Counted from the first letter of the stretch, positions 1-12,851 are shown. The stretch is DNA of 64,000 nucleotides from Scolanthus callimorphus (GCA_033964015.1 CM066912.1:32287086-32351085); one strand, 5' to 3'. Notes: generated from the letters alone by a model not told the origin. Program-made: numbers and translations.

Positions 1-51
1 TAAGCAAATTAGTATTAGGTATAAAGTAAATTGGGCCAACATGAAACTCAC

Positions 52-2071
52 ATTCTGCCTCCAAATTTCTGCCTTAGTTGATCATTGACAGCTAGCTTGA
101 TCGCTTTCTCTGGGTTAATTAAAACCACATTCACAGCCATGCCTGAAATAGTAATTATAATTATATTTTTAGGTTTAGATTGAAAATGTATAGTTGTAGT
201 ACATAATATAAATCAGTGTATTTTGTTACAGTTTCTTCTCACCTTTGTATAAGCCCCTGGGTCCTTCGTTTCTTGCAACTTTCCACAATACATCTCGACT
301 AGATAGAAATAACTTAAATTAATAATAGCACTTAAAGATACCAATGTAACAGGGTTTCTAAGTTATAATAAGCAACATGACTTCCCTCTCGAATTTCCAG
401 CCCTTACATGTTCTGATGTGAAAATTTGGACCCTTTTCATAAAAGTGAATTTTACCAAAATTACTCCCCTACTCTTTGGAGTATAAAATACGGTGGTATG
501 TAATTATATTGTATGGTCAATAGAAAATGTTATTCACTAGCTACCTTTTGTGATAACAGGAAGCTGTAGATCGGAGTAAGTTGTTGCAGATTGCTGAAGG
601 AAGGTTTGTGAGAAATAGTAGGGCATGCTGGACAACCAACAGCAAGGGTACAAGTGGGTGGGGCAAACAAGCAAAATCCTTGAGACCATGTAGTAAGCAC
701 TGTAACTAAGTGTTAGGAGACCTTGAGGCCTGGCATATTTGTTTAAGGCCTGCAAAAGTATGATGGAAAGCCCCTGCAGAACCACTGTTCCCATCCTCGG
801 GAGGAATGGGAGCAGTGTGAGTGCACTGGGACCCCTCCTGGCGACTAGACTAATACAGTTGTTTTCTGTTTTGCTTCATGCTAATTAGGTATTCAGTGGC
901 GAGGTAGTCTATGCAGTCCCTAAAACCAGTATAGTAATAATATTGTACTTACAAATTTTTATACAACTTTTGGCCTCCACTAGAGCATTGATTCTGAAGG
1001 CGAGTTTTACAGAGATCCAAGGGAAAAGTGCATGTCACCCCAACTACTCCAGCTATAGCACCATTTAACAACTTTGCTGGAAAACTGGAAGACAAAGCAT
1101 AGGCAACTGTGATCACAAGGCAATATCATATTTACGGCTAGTTAATCTCTATTTGATGATTTTTTAAGTGGTTCAGTAACAATGTACATGTACAAACTTC
1201 CCCCTTCCCACACCATCAACAAATGTGACCAACACCCCCGGGGGGGACTCTAAGGTTAAAATGCTAGGGGTGACCGTCGGGAAACTCGAATTTTGACCCT
1301 AAAAAATACCTGGTCGGAAAAAATTTCCACCCTAAAAAATACCCCTCAGTCTGAAAATACCCTAAAAAATACCAACAATTTTGACAGATTAATTTTATTC
1401 TGGCCGTATATTTAATATACATCAAATGTATCCTCTCACTTTCACAAACACTACCTTATTTGCGTGAGAACCCCCTACACCAACACCAACATCAACAAAT
1501 GTAAAGCATCCAACTACTCCAAAAATAGATTATTAATTTTATATTTCTTCCCAAACTTGCTAATTTCTTCTTTGTAATGAATATTTTGTAACTCTGAAAA
1601 TCACTGTCTACTTTACACAAAATGATGTAAACTTTAGGTTAGCTTTATAAAACACTGATTTTTATGGTAAATTCTATGGTAAAAGATAAATGACTTTTAA
1701 ACAAAATTTGAATAGTTGGATGATGTGAAATGTCATGTCAGTAATTAAGTTATTAATTAAACTTAACTTAAGTTAAAGCTTAACTTAAGCTTATTTTTCT
1801 CCCTTGTGACAGAAAATAGCAGTTCTTACTGTTTTGAATTCTCCAAGTCCTCAAATAAAAATGTCTCCTCCATTTGTCATCAGTAATATTTACTAAATTA
1901 ATCAAATAAGAACTTTATGAATTGCATTTCAATAACTTTCAAATTTCTTATTGGAAAGGAAGCTGCTTTTGAAGCGAGGCTTGCTTCGAGGACGTCAAAA
2001 ATTGAATTAAGAACACGTTCTAAAACATTTTCATAAAGTGCAGTTTGTGCTCACCTAGTTCGTTTTTCCAT
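52..2071 (-). CDS. SLC25A22: Mitochondrial glutamate carrier, SLC25A22/A18-like, N-terminal part (3' end outside window)
   Basis: This is the 5' part of a mitochondrial solute carrier that takes up glutamate with a proton across the inner membrane. I read four exons on the minus strand: 2055-2071 (ATG start), 953-1084, 243-298 and 52-142. All have GT-AG borders and the phases join without a stop. The protein begins [18 protein letters not shown], close to the animal glutamate carriers. It then shows the first carrier signature [12 protein letters not shown] (PxD/ExxK/R) at the end of helix 1, and later the stretch [12 protein letters not shown], typical of helix 2 in this subfamily. About 98 of the roughly 320 residues expected are present; the remaining two carrier repeats must lie beyond position 1. 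A22 and A18 cannot be separated from this part. An in-frame ATG further upstream (2272) is a longer alternative start, but the short start matches the family length. Confidence 0.9.
1235..1480. repeat. Fragment of the TACCCCTAAAAAGG-type inverted-repeat element
   Basis: The stretch has a G-run followed by several copies of a 'CCCTAAAAAATACC' phrase. It resembles one half of the complete element at 2415-2781. It lies inside the first intron of the glutamate carrier. No coding potential is visible. Confidence 0.5.
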
Positions 2072-2414
2072 TGGAGGGTTTCCTTGCTTTTTGATTGTTG
2101 GCTTTAGATTAGAAAAATCGAGAATTTCGAGGAAAACTTCCTCAGGAAAACCACAGCTTCTTCTCGACTTGAGCAACTCAGGAGAAAATCCCGCGCAGGC
2201 TGTCGTCTCCTTGGTAACCTTGTACGACCAATCACAATCTGCGGAGTAGATTTGATTGATGGTTTTAGTCAACTAAATGGTTTCCCAGATGCGGAGGATC
2301 AAAACAAATGAACACTTTTAAAATACTAGTTATATCCATTCTCAGTAAAAATGTAGAGGTGATTATTTAGCTACGTTGCTGAGCCAGATGGTCTATAACT
2401 GTAGCATTCGTTTA

Positions 2415-2781
2415 CCCCGGGGGGGGGGACTCCCCTATTTTTGGGGCGGGGGTGCTCGTCGGGAACTTTCGATTTTAGCCCTAAAAGGTATACCTAAAAT
2501 GGCGTCGCTTAGTTGATTTGACCCCTAAAAGGTACAACAAGACGTCTTTTCCTTCGTAATTTTCTCTTGAAGTTTTTTCCGAGCGAAAATACGTCTCAAA
2601 TTCAGGCTTCAAACAAGCGTGATTTGCTAGAACGGACCCCTAACTGGTACCTATCCGGAAAACTAATGCAAGTTTTCAAATTTTACCCCTAAAAAGGTAC
2701 CAGAGGCCTAATTTTAAACCCTAAAAGGTACGACGAGCACCCCCGCCCCAAAAATATAGGAGTCCCCCCCCCCCCCGGGCG
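2415..2781. mobile_element. Miniature inverted-repeat element with C/G-run ends
   Basis: The ends are inverted copies of one another: a G-run followed by GACTCCCCTATTTTTGGGGC and GGGGGTGCTCGTCGG at the left, and the complement ending in a C-run at the right. The interior holds repeated 'CCCCTAAAAGGTAC' phrases in both orientations. There is no ORF. It looks like a non-autonomous DNA element of unknown superfamily. Confidence 0.7.
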
Positions 2782-3223
2782 TTTACCCAAGGCAGTTCAG
2801 AGAGGCGGCAGCGCGCGAGAACAAAATTTGGCGCGGCCAAAAGGCTCGACAAAAGTGCCAACAATGTTGTCCAAGATTCAATTTCTTGCCTTATTTCTTG
2901 CCTTTCTTGCTTCGTTACTTGGGTTAAATGTAATGGGCTGTACTGGCTGTACAGTAAAATTCGTGTTGCATTTATGCGTCAGGACCAGCCAACGATGTAT
3001 GGGGTAAGGGAAATGCAAGATAGATTTTAAGTGGAAACGGTCCAGGTTGCATACTGTGCAGTCAATCAGCACATATCGTTATGACTGGAATTGCTGCCTG
3101 GTCTGACACATTCAGGAAATAACAGAACTTGATATGAAATTACTCAAGCTTTCAGAATTAAGTCCGTATGACCTAGAAATCGCATGACCATAAATGAAGA
3201 CAGTGCGCATGTCACAAAAGAGT

Positions 3224-3390
3224 TAGCCTGCGTAGCAAGCGTTTCCGTGGGGTTTCAGGGAACGAGAAGCCGAGAGAAGCCAGAAGTTCGCCATTTTCGA
3301 TGATTTGGCCGCATCGAAAATGGCGAACTTCTGGCTTCTCTCGGCTTCTCGTTCCCTGAAACCCCACGGAAACGCTTGCTACGCAGGCTA
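3224..3390. mobile_element. Near-perfect foldback element with a 9-bp target duplication
   Basis: Two arms of about 79 bp (starting TAGCCTGCGTAGCAAGCG and ending with its complement) flank a loop of only about 9 bases. The same 9 bp, CAAAAGAGT, stand directly outside both ends, as expected for a target-site duplication. A 9-bp duplication fits Mutator-like elements. The terminal motif recurs as a scrap near 61566. Confidence 0.8.
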
Positions 3391-3685
3391 CAAAAGAGTG
3401 CGCGACAGTAACTTTTTCACAAGCTATGGAATTGAGTACCCAAAAGGTTATCAAAAATTGGAGGTATGATTTGTAAAAAGCTTCCAACCAATAAAACTAA
3501 CTTTCAACAAACAAGAGAGTCTCCGGAGTGTAAAGAAGTGGTCCTTATCAGCAGTGTGGCCGAAACTGCTCGATCTTGCAAATTTGCTACACAAAAGGTT
3601 AGCAAAGTGGTGGGTCTTGGACAAACAATCTCAAGGCCAACTCTCATACAATTTCATCCCAGAGCACTTATTTTGACTAAATGTC

Positions 3686-4324
3686 GAGTACACTCTTTTT
3701 TTTTTTATAAGAACGTCTAATTTTCAGTTGAGGCTGGGCCGTTCTTATTTTTGAAGCAGTTTGAGGCTGGAAATGTTCTTACGGATGTTCTTACATTTTA
3801 GACACGTCGGAGGCTGAAATATGATAGATTTTATAGAAGGTTACATACCAATGAAGTAAATTACAATATCGAAGGTCGTTATTATAACACTGTATGCACT
3901 GCTACACGACCTTCAAAATTCACTGTTGCGATGGGCGATTTTACGCAAGAAAATTTGAATATCAATTTTCTTGAACGGAGAGTTAAACATTCTAGGCAAG
4001 GGAAGCCAAGGATAGCTTAAAACCATTTTGGTTGATTTTGCAATTAATATTGATCCAGTAACGCAACTGAATCCAGCGTTTTGGTTTGATTGACGGCTAA
4101 AAATCGCCAATCGCCCATCGCAACATTGAACTTTGAGGTCGCGTAGCAATGCATACAGTGGTAACACGTTTGATTCTGGATTTTAGAACGCATCACTGAA
4201 AATAAATCTATTTTGCTCGTATCTGAGGCTCAGGAATGTTCTTAGCATGTTCTTAAAATTTGGGTAAATTTCAGGCTGAACGCTCTTATAAAAAAGGTTC
4301 TTATAAAAAAAAAAGAGTGTACTC
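3686..4324. mobile_element. Inverted-repeat element with T/A-run ends
   Basis: The left end GAGTACACTC plus a T-run and ATAAGAACG is matched by the complement at the right end. A second, internal inverted repeat ('GCGATGGGCGATTTT' against 'AAAATCGCCAATCGCCCATCGC') lies between. No transposase is visible, so it is probably a non-autonomous DNA element. Confidence 0.65.
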
Positions 4325-5486
4325 AATTCAACGCAATTACAAAATGTCGTAAATAGTTAAATGGTGAATTTATAAGTTAATAAGTATTATGTAACACAGT
4401 GGTGCACATAACGACAATAGACTGTTGTTTCAAAACGTTGAAGTTCGCAAAAAAAATATTATAAGATTACTTTGGTGAAGAAATTTAGTGATGAAAAATA
4501 TTAATTCAATTATTTTCCCATGATTTTATCGTTGACATAAGGCTCTTGTGTGCACCAGTGTAATGGCGCGAAACTCAACGAAATTGTACGATTGGCCTCA
4601 CAGTAGTTAGCCCAATTGGCCTGCCTAGGATTGTATGGATTGCGATACTGCGCAAATAACAGGATGGTCACTCGTTCTTAGCAAGTACAAAATAAAATTT
4701 ATCACGCAACACAGATGCAAACAGAGGGAAAGGACAAAACAGACTAAGCTTTATGCCGACGTTTCGGACTTTTAGTTTCGGACTTTTAGTTCTTCCATTT
4801 TGGATCCAGATCCACCGCTGTTACTGTTTTCAAAACTATTTCAAGCCACGGTGTTTTGTAAGTAATGTTTTAAAATGAGTTCGGATTTTTACCCGTCGTT
4901 ACGCGGGGTACAGAACTATCCGCTTCCTGGACTGATTGTCTGGAACAACCGCGTCCAACGCTTTCGAAATCCAGCAAGAGCAACGGCTAGCTTCTTGCAT
5001 TGCACCAGATTTTTCTTTTTATGTTGTTTTTTTGAAAAATATTTCTCCCATTCCAAAGCGAACTCGCGTAACAGTCAACTATAAAAACCTTTGCCAGTTT
5101 CCTGAAGACTCTTTACACTTTGTCAAACATTCTCAACGTCGACAATTTACTGAAATAAACTAAGCTAAGCACTGAAAACCCTGCAAATCACTTACGTTCT
5201 TGGAAATCCATTTCCCAGAAATATGTGGCTTCTTTCTAACTTCCAGAGCTATTTATACTAGTCCTGGCCGGGCAATGTGGCGTAAATGTTCAATGTTTGG
5301 TAGTTTTGGCGCCCAAAGTCCTCTTCAAATTGATGTCCAGTTCAGAATGAATAATACAGGCGAAGTGATTTCATTATAATACTCATTGTTTAGCCGTTTC
5401 CAAGGTGTTTTAAAATTTGAATTGTTAATTAGTTTTCGCTAAAGAAGCGCGCTCAGCCAGAAACACTCGACCCAGCATGGAACATT

Positions 5487-5781
5487 GGCCGTTTTCACAC
5501 TAGAGACGAACAAATCGTCTGGACGGACAAATCGTCTGTAGACGAACAAATCGTCTGATGTGAAAACGGGACGAACAAATTTTCAGACGAACAAAATCGT
5601 CTGAATTTGTTCGTCTGTTTGGCCGTCTAGGAAGACGATTTTTCATAGACAACTTGTTCGTATAGACGAACAAATCGACTAAAGTCCGACCTGAATTCAC
5701 ACTAGACGTACAAAGACGAACAAATCGTCAGACGATTTGTCCGTCTAGACGATTTGTTCGTCTTCTAGTGTGAAAACGGCC
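5487..5781. mobile_element. MITE built from repeated GACGAACAAATCGTC palindromes
   Basis: The termini are GGCCGTTTTCACACTAGA and its complement, flanked on both sides by ATT (a possible 3-bp target duplication). Inside are about ten copies, in both orientations, of a short palindromic unit of the type GACGAACAAATCGTC. There is no ORF. Confidence 0.75.
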
Positions 5782-6322
5782 ATTGAAATTTAATTGAAAT
5801 CTCTCGCTTTTTCCTTGAAAAAAAAAAATGTTCCCAAAAGCCTTAGAATAAGACGACTGTGGATCGGATATCTGTGAACGAGTGCTAACCGCGTCGTTCT
5901 CGCCAATGCCTACTCGGACCTCGCGGGAACTCGCGGGATCCTCGAGCATGTGGCGCAACGCGGGCTGCCTGTGTTTTTAAATAGTCAGTCCAATCCTTGC
6001 GGACAAAACAAAGACGGCGACCGGTACGAACAACGTTACTCTGCAAAATCTGCAAGTTATGTTCAGTTTTGTCTGATTTTTCTGCAATAAACCGATCCCG
6101 CCTTCGCTTGATTAATCACCAAACAATGGGTAGTTTTCCTTATGGAATTCAAAATGTCCGAGCAACAAACTCGAAATGCGAAGATGAATTCTTCAGCTTT
6201 TCCTGACACAAATATGAGACCCATAATATTATGAGACATTGTTACACCAAGGCAATCGGTGTTTTTTTCCAGTGCTCTATGTCAAAGTAACAATTTCGCT
6301 TCGCACCATGTAAAGGGAGTTT

Positions 6323-6660
6323 TGGATCCCGGCTCATGGATCCCGGATCCCATGCTCTGGATCCCGGATACCACACTCTGGATCCCGGATCCTATGCTCT
6401 GGATCCCGGATCCCACACTCTGGATCCCGGATCCCACACCTCTGGGTCCCGGATACCACACCTCTGGGTCCCGGATACCACACAGGTCTCTGGGTCCCGG
6501 ATACCACACCTCTGGATCCCGGATCCCGCACTCTGGATCCCGGATCCCACACTCTGGATCCCGGATCCCACACCTCTGGGTCCCGGATCCCACACCCCTG
6601 GGTCCCGGATACCACACCTCTGGGTCCCGGATACCACACCTCTGGATCCCGGATAAAAAA
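6323..6660. repeat. Minisatellite, about 22-bp GGATCCCGGAT units
   Basis: Direct tandem units of the form CTCTGGATCCCGGATCCCAC vary slightly in length and base. Open frames run through the array on both strands only because stop codons are absent from the unit. I do not call a gene here. Confidence 0.9.
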
Positions 6661-7092
6661 CCTCAAATTTAGATCCCGGATAACAAACCTCAAATTTAGA
6701 TCCCGGATAACAAACCTCAAATTTAGATCCCGGATACCAAACCTCAAATTTAGATCCCGGATATCAAACCTCAAATTTAGATCCCGGATATCAAACCTCA
6801 AATTTAGATCCCGGATACCAAACCTCAAATTTAGATCCCGGATATCAAACCTCAAATTTAGATCCCGGATAGATATCAAACCTCAAATTTAGATCCCGGA
6901 TATCAAACCTCACATTTAGATCCCGGATAGATATCAAACCTCAATTTAGATCCCGGATATCAAACCTCAAATTTAGATCCCGGATATCAAACCTCAAATT
7001 TAGATCCCGAATATCAAGCCTCAAATTTAGATCCCGGATGTCAAACCTCAAATTTAGATCCCGGATATCAAACCTCAAATTTAGATCCCAGA
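6655..7092. repeat. Minisatellite, 27-bp AAACCTCAAATTTAGATCCCGGAT units
   Basis: About sixteen direct copies of a 27-bp unit directly continue the preceding array and share its GATCCCGGAT core. Two copies carry an inserted 'AGAT'. The unit length is a multiple of three, so the minus strand reads as a repeated nonapeptide (IRDLNLRFD). No start context, splice site or cleavage signal supports translation. Confidence 0.9.
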
Positions 7093-7187
7093 TCCCCTTA
7101 AGGCTTTGATAAGAACATGGGCTCGTTTGCCTCTAGGCCATATACTGAAATCTACTTGAAATGTTAACTACCGATAAATTATGAATA

Positions 7188-7308
7188 ACAACAACCAAAG
7201 GTTGAGATTTATGTTAAACGCCGTGGAAAAATGGTGTTCGTCGCGGAGGGCTAGCGCTCACCATTTTTTCCACGGCGTTTAACATAAATCTCAACCTTTG
7301 GTTGTTGA
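7188..7308. repeat. Long hairpin, about 48-bp arms
   Basis: The arms run from CAACAACCAAAGGTTGAG to the Cs before the loop, and back, with a loop of about 22 bases (7237-7259). They are almost perfectly complementary. It is probably a foldback element. Confidence 0.75.
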
Positions 7309-7536
7309 TGTTCATGTTCACGTCTCCGCCGATGCAGACCGCCTAGTTTTCCCGTAAAACTAGTCATACCGATAAATTAACTTTCTTACCATAGAAGTAT
7401 TATATCTAAAATCGAAGTTCTAAGTTCTAACAGAAGTTGTATAAGTTTATCTGTAGTAGTATAGTATAGTAGTATATAGTTTATGGCAGCAGTGGCTGAA
7501 TTACAAATTACCCCTAGTAGCGCTTTACTTCTTATT

Positions 7537-7791
7537 AGAGCGGATTTCACATGACTGTCAAGATTTGTTATGTAATTGCGATTGCTATGCGGTCTCAATT
7601 GGCTACTTGTTTTTCTCAGCCAATCAAATTCTGTAGTAAGTACAATTGTATAATTACTTAGTAATTGGTTCGGCTTACAATTGGCTGAGAAAAAAGCCAT
7701 TTAGGAGCAAGTCATGATTTCTCTCGATTCTGATTGGCTACTGATTGCTCAATTTCAATTGTTTTCACGACAGTCATGTGAAAACCGCTCT
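7537..7791. mobile_element. MITE with AGAGCGG..TTTCACATGACTGTC ends
   Basis: The terminal inverted repeats AGAGCGGATTTCACATGACTGTC (left) and GACAGTCATGTGAAAACCGCTCT (right) enclose about 200 bp of AT-rich sequence. Related ends occur at 14081-14195 and 55344-55516. Confidence 0.75.
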
Positions 7792-7929
7792 ACTGAGCAA
7801 CTATACTAAAGGCTTTTCAGGCTCAATTTTTCAGAAAAACAAGCTATTAAAAAAATACTGGTAAGAAACTTATCTAGCGGGTTCGACGCGCCGCGCGATA
7901 ACTTGCGATAAGACTTTTGTAAAAGATTA

Positions 7930-8075
7930 AAAAAAAAGGAGGACTACTTGTAAAACCCAATGGGGTTATATAGTCCTCCTACCATTACAATTGTAAACAG
8001 ATGAAAATATCTCATCAAATGTACTCATTTCCTGTAAAATGTAATGGTAAATAAACTTGACTTGACTTAAAAAGA
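7930..8075 (+). mobile_element. Possible LINE 3' tail
   Basis: The stretch ends in 'AATAAACTTGACTTGACTT', a short tandem tail typical of CR1/L2-type LINE insertions. It is preceded by a small hairpin (AGGACTA...TAGTCCT). No reverse-transcriptase coding sequence remains. Confidence 0.35.
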
Positions 8076-8359
8076 CAAGCAACTTCAAAAATTCGAATTT
8101 TCTAGCCGTTTATCAGTAAACAGTTAACCCCATTCACACCCTGCGATAAGATAAGCAACTTCAAAAATTCGACCCACCAGAAAGGTCATGACCCGAAAGG
8201 CAAAGAGACTGGGCGTAAGCACGGCGATTTCAGCTAACGGGCTGGCGCACTCTTGGCGCACAAGCTTTCTTCGGCACATTAAAAGAATAGCTTTTATCCA
8301 GCTTGCCAGCTCTGTTCTGAATATATAGATACTGTATTCAGAAAAAAAAAATGGCAAAT

Positions 8360-10320
8360 TTCGTAGTGGGGATCCTAAGGCGCGCGGAAGGCCTGGGAAC
8401 AGCGAATTTTTCGCATAACTTCTATTTTGAAACAGAAACTTTACGATAACATTATATATCCTGTTATTCAGAAGAAAACTGTGAATTCAAGACAAGAGTG
8501 TGCTTATTATTTCTCCACAGGCCATAGTTCATAAGCTTTTCATAACCAGAAAAATACAAACAAGACGAGACAGAAAACTCATTTTGTTGTTTGGGGTGCT
8601 TTTCTTTCATTAGCGCGCGCGCGTGGGCGCCAAGTTGTTTTTCTAATTTCCTTTGCGAAATGACGCTAACATAACCAAGCAAAGAGCAAATAGATATATT
8701 TTTACAATTGTTGTTCACATTTTGAAACCTTTTTCATTGCTTTTCTCTGTATTTCTAATTTCAAAGTGCATGAAACCAACAATTGCTGGCAACAAAATTG
8801 ATGCTATCCCAGGAATAGCGTTGCATATAAACGCATTATTTCCCATTTTTTTTTCTTAATCTGTTAGCTTTTAAACTTTGTAAGAGAAATAAATATGAAA
8901 GAATGCAAAATGCACTTATTTCCATGCAGTAACATTTCTTTTTTTCTATCAAAAAGACATTAAAATCCCAAGGCGCTAAACAATACGAAGCAGTAAAATT
9001 CAACTGTTCTAAAAAACAATGTACTCACTCAGAAATTCCACCAGATACTCGTAGTCTTCAGCTAACAAGCGAAAGGTCTTCTAGTATTTTCCACTTCGCA
9101 ATCCTGAATTTTATCACTCGCTTGACGATTTTTACTTAAACTTCTAAATAACTGATGCGCTACATTACAGAAACTATAAACATTAAAATATTGAGATAAT
9201 ATGAAAACCTGACAAGGGATTTCATTGATCAGCGTCGTTTATTAAAATTTAATGAGTATGACTCGCTTTAAAATTTAAACATGTGAGCATAGCTTTCAAA
9301 TTGTTGAAAATCACACCCACGATTTTTGTTGGGGCTATTTCTTTTTAGCTTTTGTTTGAGATCCGTGAGTTTTTATACAGTTTATATGCACTCGAAAGAA
9401 AAACAGTGATTATGAGCTGCTGTTACTTCCAAATCTATGTTGTATATAATTATGTAATATAATGCGCATCAGAAAGTGAAAGTTTAACCCACAATATTGT
9501 CGTAAATCGATAATTCTTTGACGTTGCCTGTTTAGAATCTACCCACAAGTTCGATTTAATATCTTTTGGATGGGTTATTCGATAGTAGTGCCAAAAACAA
9601 ATTGTTTTCTATGCCAGTTTTAAAAGCAACTATACTACTCGAATTTCTATCCTGTTTGAGCACATTGGGCGCTTCAAACAGTAAATTTGGAATACCGTTA
9701 CCACGAGTAACAATAGTGTAAATAATAGTGTTTAGAAAAATTCACCAATGACAAAGCGATGGATTGCTGACAAAGCTGTCAAAACACGTTTTTCCTGATC
9801 GAGTACCCGTATCTTTCTTTGGCTTGTTCTTTCTTTTCTCTATGGAATCTATTTTCACAATTATACACTTGTAGCCAAGGCCGTAGCTAGAACTGTTTGC
9901 TAGCTACGGCCCTGGTAGCTACTTTTTATAAACGAAAATCTTTACGGATTTGAGGCAGGGCCAAAATCATGGCCTTGGACCATTGAATCAACCTCCAAAG
10001 CCATGAAAACGAACTCAAATGTTGTAATTTGTTTCTTGAAGGTGAAAATGAAAAGTGAGAAAAAGAGTCGCAAAATGTCAAATGAAATATTCTAACAGTT
10101 CCATCTATAGCCGTGTTCTTAAACATTTGATAAAATGGCTACGCCAGAAACTCGGTCGAGGAATTCAACATGCAAAGTTAGAATTTGACATATATTTGTA
10201 TAGTCGAGACTATTGTACTGTGTGCACTGGGGCCGAAGTCTAGCAAAGGGGGCACAATACTAGTGATGCCTGCCTGCAAGCATGTTGTTTCCAAGAAATC
10301 ATGTGGTGACACAGCGAATT
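8360..10320. other. Intergenic sequence without recognised gene
   Basis: This is AT-rich sequence with scattered short open frames that lack coding character. The only structure I see is a small hairpin of GGCCGTAGCTAG type near 9885-9910 and a CG-alternating patch near 8612-8625. Confidence 0.5.
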
Positions 10321-11746
10321 TGTGCAGAAACACATACATGGGAAAAGCTGAGTTTCCCAAGGCACAAGCATGGGGAGTGTTCGGAAATCCGAACACTGAG
10401 AAAAGCTGAATTTCCCATGGTAGAAGAATGGGCAATTCCAGAAAATAAAGGTACCCCTCCACGGGCGGCATTTGGAAATTTCGAAGGGATGGGGGGGTTT
10501 AAGAGATCGGAATTCTGATTGCAAGGGGGGTTTTCGAAGCTGGATTTCTTGTCACAAGGGGGGGGGGGGGGGGGGGGGTCTGAAGATGCCCAACTTCTGA
10601 AGGAGTTCGCGTGTTTTTCAGTCTGCTAAAATAGCGTTTTTCAGAAAGAAAATAACGTCATTTCACGCGCGGAAAAACAGTCTTTCGCCGCCATTCGACA
10701 GATAGAGAATGCTTGCCAGTTCGTACTTGTCCCTTCTAAGACAGAATCTCCATAATTTTCTACTAATTTCGACTGTTAGTTCAATCACGCAGCAGGTTCA
10801 ACTTTGTACAATCACACATTGAAATTAATATAAAGGATGTTGGCGATACGGGATAAGTTGAGCTTGCATGGAAGCGCAACTTTCACCAAAACCCGCCGCA
10901 ACTTTCCCTAACATATCTAATGAAATCCCGGAACAACACGGTATAGTTTAATAAACGTTTCTCAAAAATGGTACATGTAATATGCATGTTGAATAATATG
11001 TTTTTCTTTTACTCCTTTTTAGAGTTTCTATATGGGTTTTTCCTAAGCCTCAAATATAAAAGCAAAAAGCTCATTCTAATGTGTTTTCCTATTGGTTATA
11101 TTTGGAAAAAATGTTTTAGAAAGCGATTTGTGTTGCAAGTAAATAGCTTCCACACTTCATTTTTCCGTGATAATATCATCCGGTTCTTTGCCCCTACAAT
11201 TCAAATCTTACAAAATAGCCAGTTAGCTACTAGTTAAACACGCTAAAAATGTAGAGCTCATATTCAGTGGATGTTGTGAATGCCGGTGGTATTTTTTTCT
11301 TCAAAATCAAACTATCATGCTCTGTATTAATATTCTGAAACAAGATTATGCGCTTTTTGTGTTTTCTTTACTTTGCAAATTTAATAAATTCCCGCAACAA
11401 CCCCCGCAACTTTTGCCTTTTTCTCCGCAACGTTTCCCTCTCGCAATTTTCTTTTTCTCCCAATAATAAACAAGGTGGTGATTATTTGGATTCCGGAGGG
11501 GAGGGGAGGGGGGGGGGGGGGGGGGGGGGGGGTAAAAGTTGAAATTTCTGAAGGGGAGAGGGGTTTAACCTACCCGGAATTCTATATGCACGGGGGGTAA
11601 ACCATTTTGGAAATTCTGGATGCATGGGGGGGGGGGGGGGGGGGGTCAAAAACTAGTGCCGCCCGTGGTGGGGGGTACCTTTATTTTCTGGAATTACCCA
11701 ATGGGAAATTCAGCTTTTCTCATGATTGGGTTTCTGCACAAATTCC
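10321..11746. mobile_element. Inverted-repeat element, about 1.4 kb, with poly-G tracts inside both ends
   Basis: The outer ends TGTGCAGAAACACA and the complement near 11733 mark the borders. Inner inverted segments around GGTACC-CACGGGCGGC (10450 and 11660) confirm the symmetry. Long G-runs stand at about 10557-10578, 11509-11532 and 11627-11645. A deleted 150-bp relative lies at 39791-39935. The 10.6-11.4 kb interior has no recognisable transposase. Confidence 0.6.
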
Positions 11747-12652
11747 CTGTAGATTCACGTAGACCGTAGATTCATATGGTCGCAATGTCAGACCCTATGG
11801 CAGTGTACTACACTATTATTACTACCGAGCTGGTAATGATAACCTCGTTTACAATATCAATGGACGATTCCAGCTATAACACACGCGCGCACCTGTGCGC
11901 TATGCATGTCGGTAGATGTGGGACATTTTGTCGAACAAACTGTTAAAAAAGCGCGCGCTGCATTCTGGTAGTTGTGGGACACGGCTTGGGCATTTCTGAA
12001 TAAAGAAGAGCGCGCGCGCTTATAGCTGAATAGTCCATTCTGGGCTTTAGCAGAAGCCCATACACAAGAGCCTCCCTTTAGCCATATTATGCATATGGAG
12101 TGGAAGATTCTATTTTTAGGTTGTGGATTTTGAATTCAAACAGGAAATTCGTACTTTGCGAGTGTAATTGTTGGGCTCAACGGCGCTAATTTCAGCCATC
12201 TTTCTTTTTAGAGAAAAGCGGCATTATCATGAAACCATGACTGCTAATACTCGCGGGATTCACAATCTAAAACTCCTGTGGTTCGGACGCTCACCAATAG
12301 ATGATGGAGGCTCCTGTTGATGGGCTCCTGACTTTAGTCAATCTATCCAGCACACTAATAATGGTACTAAGTCCCTTCTGCTGGTTTATCATGACAATAG
12401 ACCTTCTCAACTTGGGCATTGTTTTTTTCCTTTTAGCTCACGCGGCATTCATTTGAATGAACTTTCTTTGTTTGTGATGCTTCCATATTGCTTTCATGTT
12501 CATAATATTTTTCATATATCTTTCGGTGCAAAACTGATAAGAAAGAAAAAATACTCATTGGAATGCCACGTGATCTGAAATGGAAAAACGTTACACCCAA
12601 GTGAAAGAAGTCTATCCCCCCTTTTCACACGGGGTGAGGAGGTCTGTTCATG

Positions 12653-12658
12653 TTTATT
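12653..12658 (-). other. Candidate poly(A) signal of TSG101
   Basis: AATAAA on the minus strand lies about 195 nt past the TSG101 stop codon (12852-12854). It is the first such hexamer downstream of the gene. Confidence 0.45.
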
Positions 12659-12851
12659 TACTTTGGCTCCAGCAGTACTTCTGAGAGGGAGCGGGGGGGG
12701 GGGGACGTTTTTTTCTTGGGAAGAAATTTTACTCCTCTACAGCGCAACGCATTCTTCTCAAGGGATTTAAGGTGGCTCAGTGGTATCATTTGGTTTGGTA
12801 GTCACAAGATTATTGTATCGAGCCACTTTAACTGTTGGCACAGGAAGGTTG

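Noticed and set aside
6282..6879. Long open frames on both strands (up to 181 codons) with repeated peptides such as IRDLNLRF
   Set aside because: They are frame by-products of 22- and 27-bp tandem repeats; no signal peptide, basic cleavage sites or splice signals accompany the RF-like repeats.
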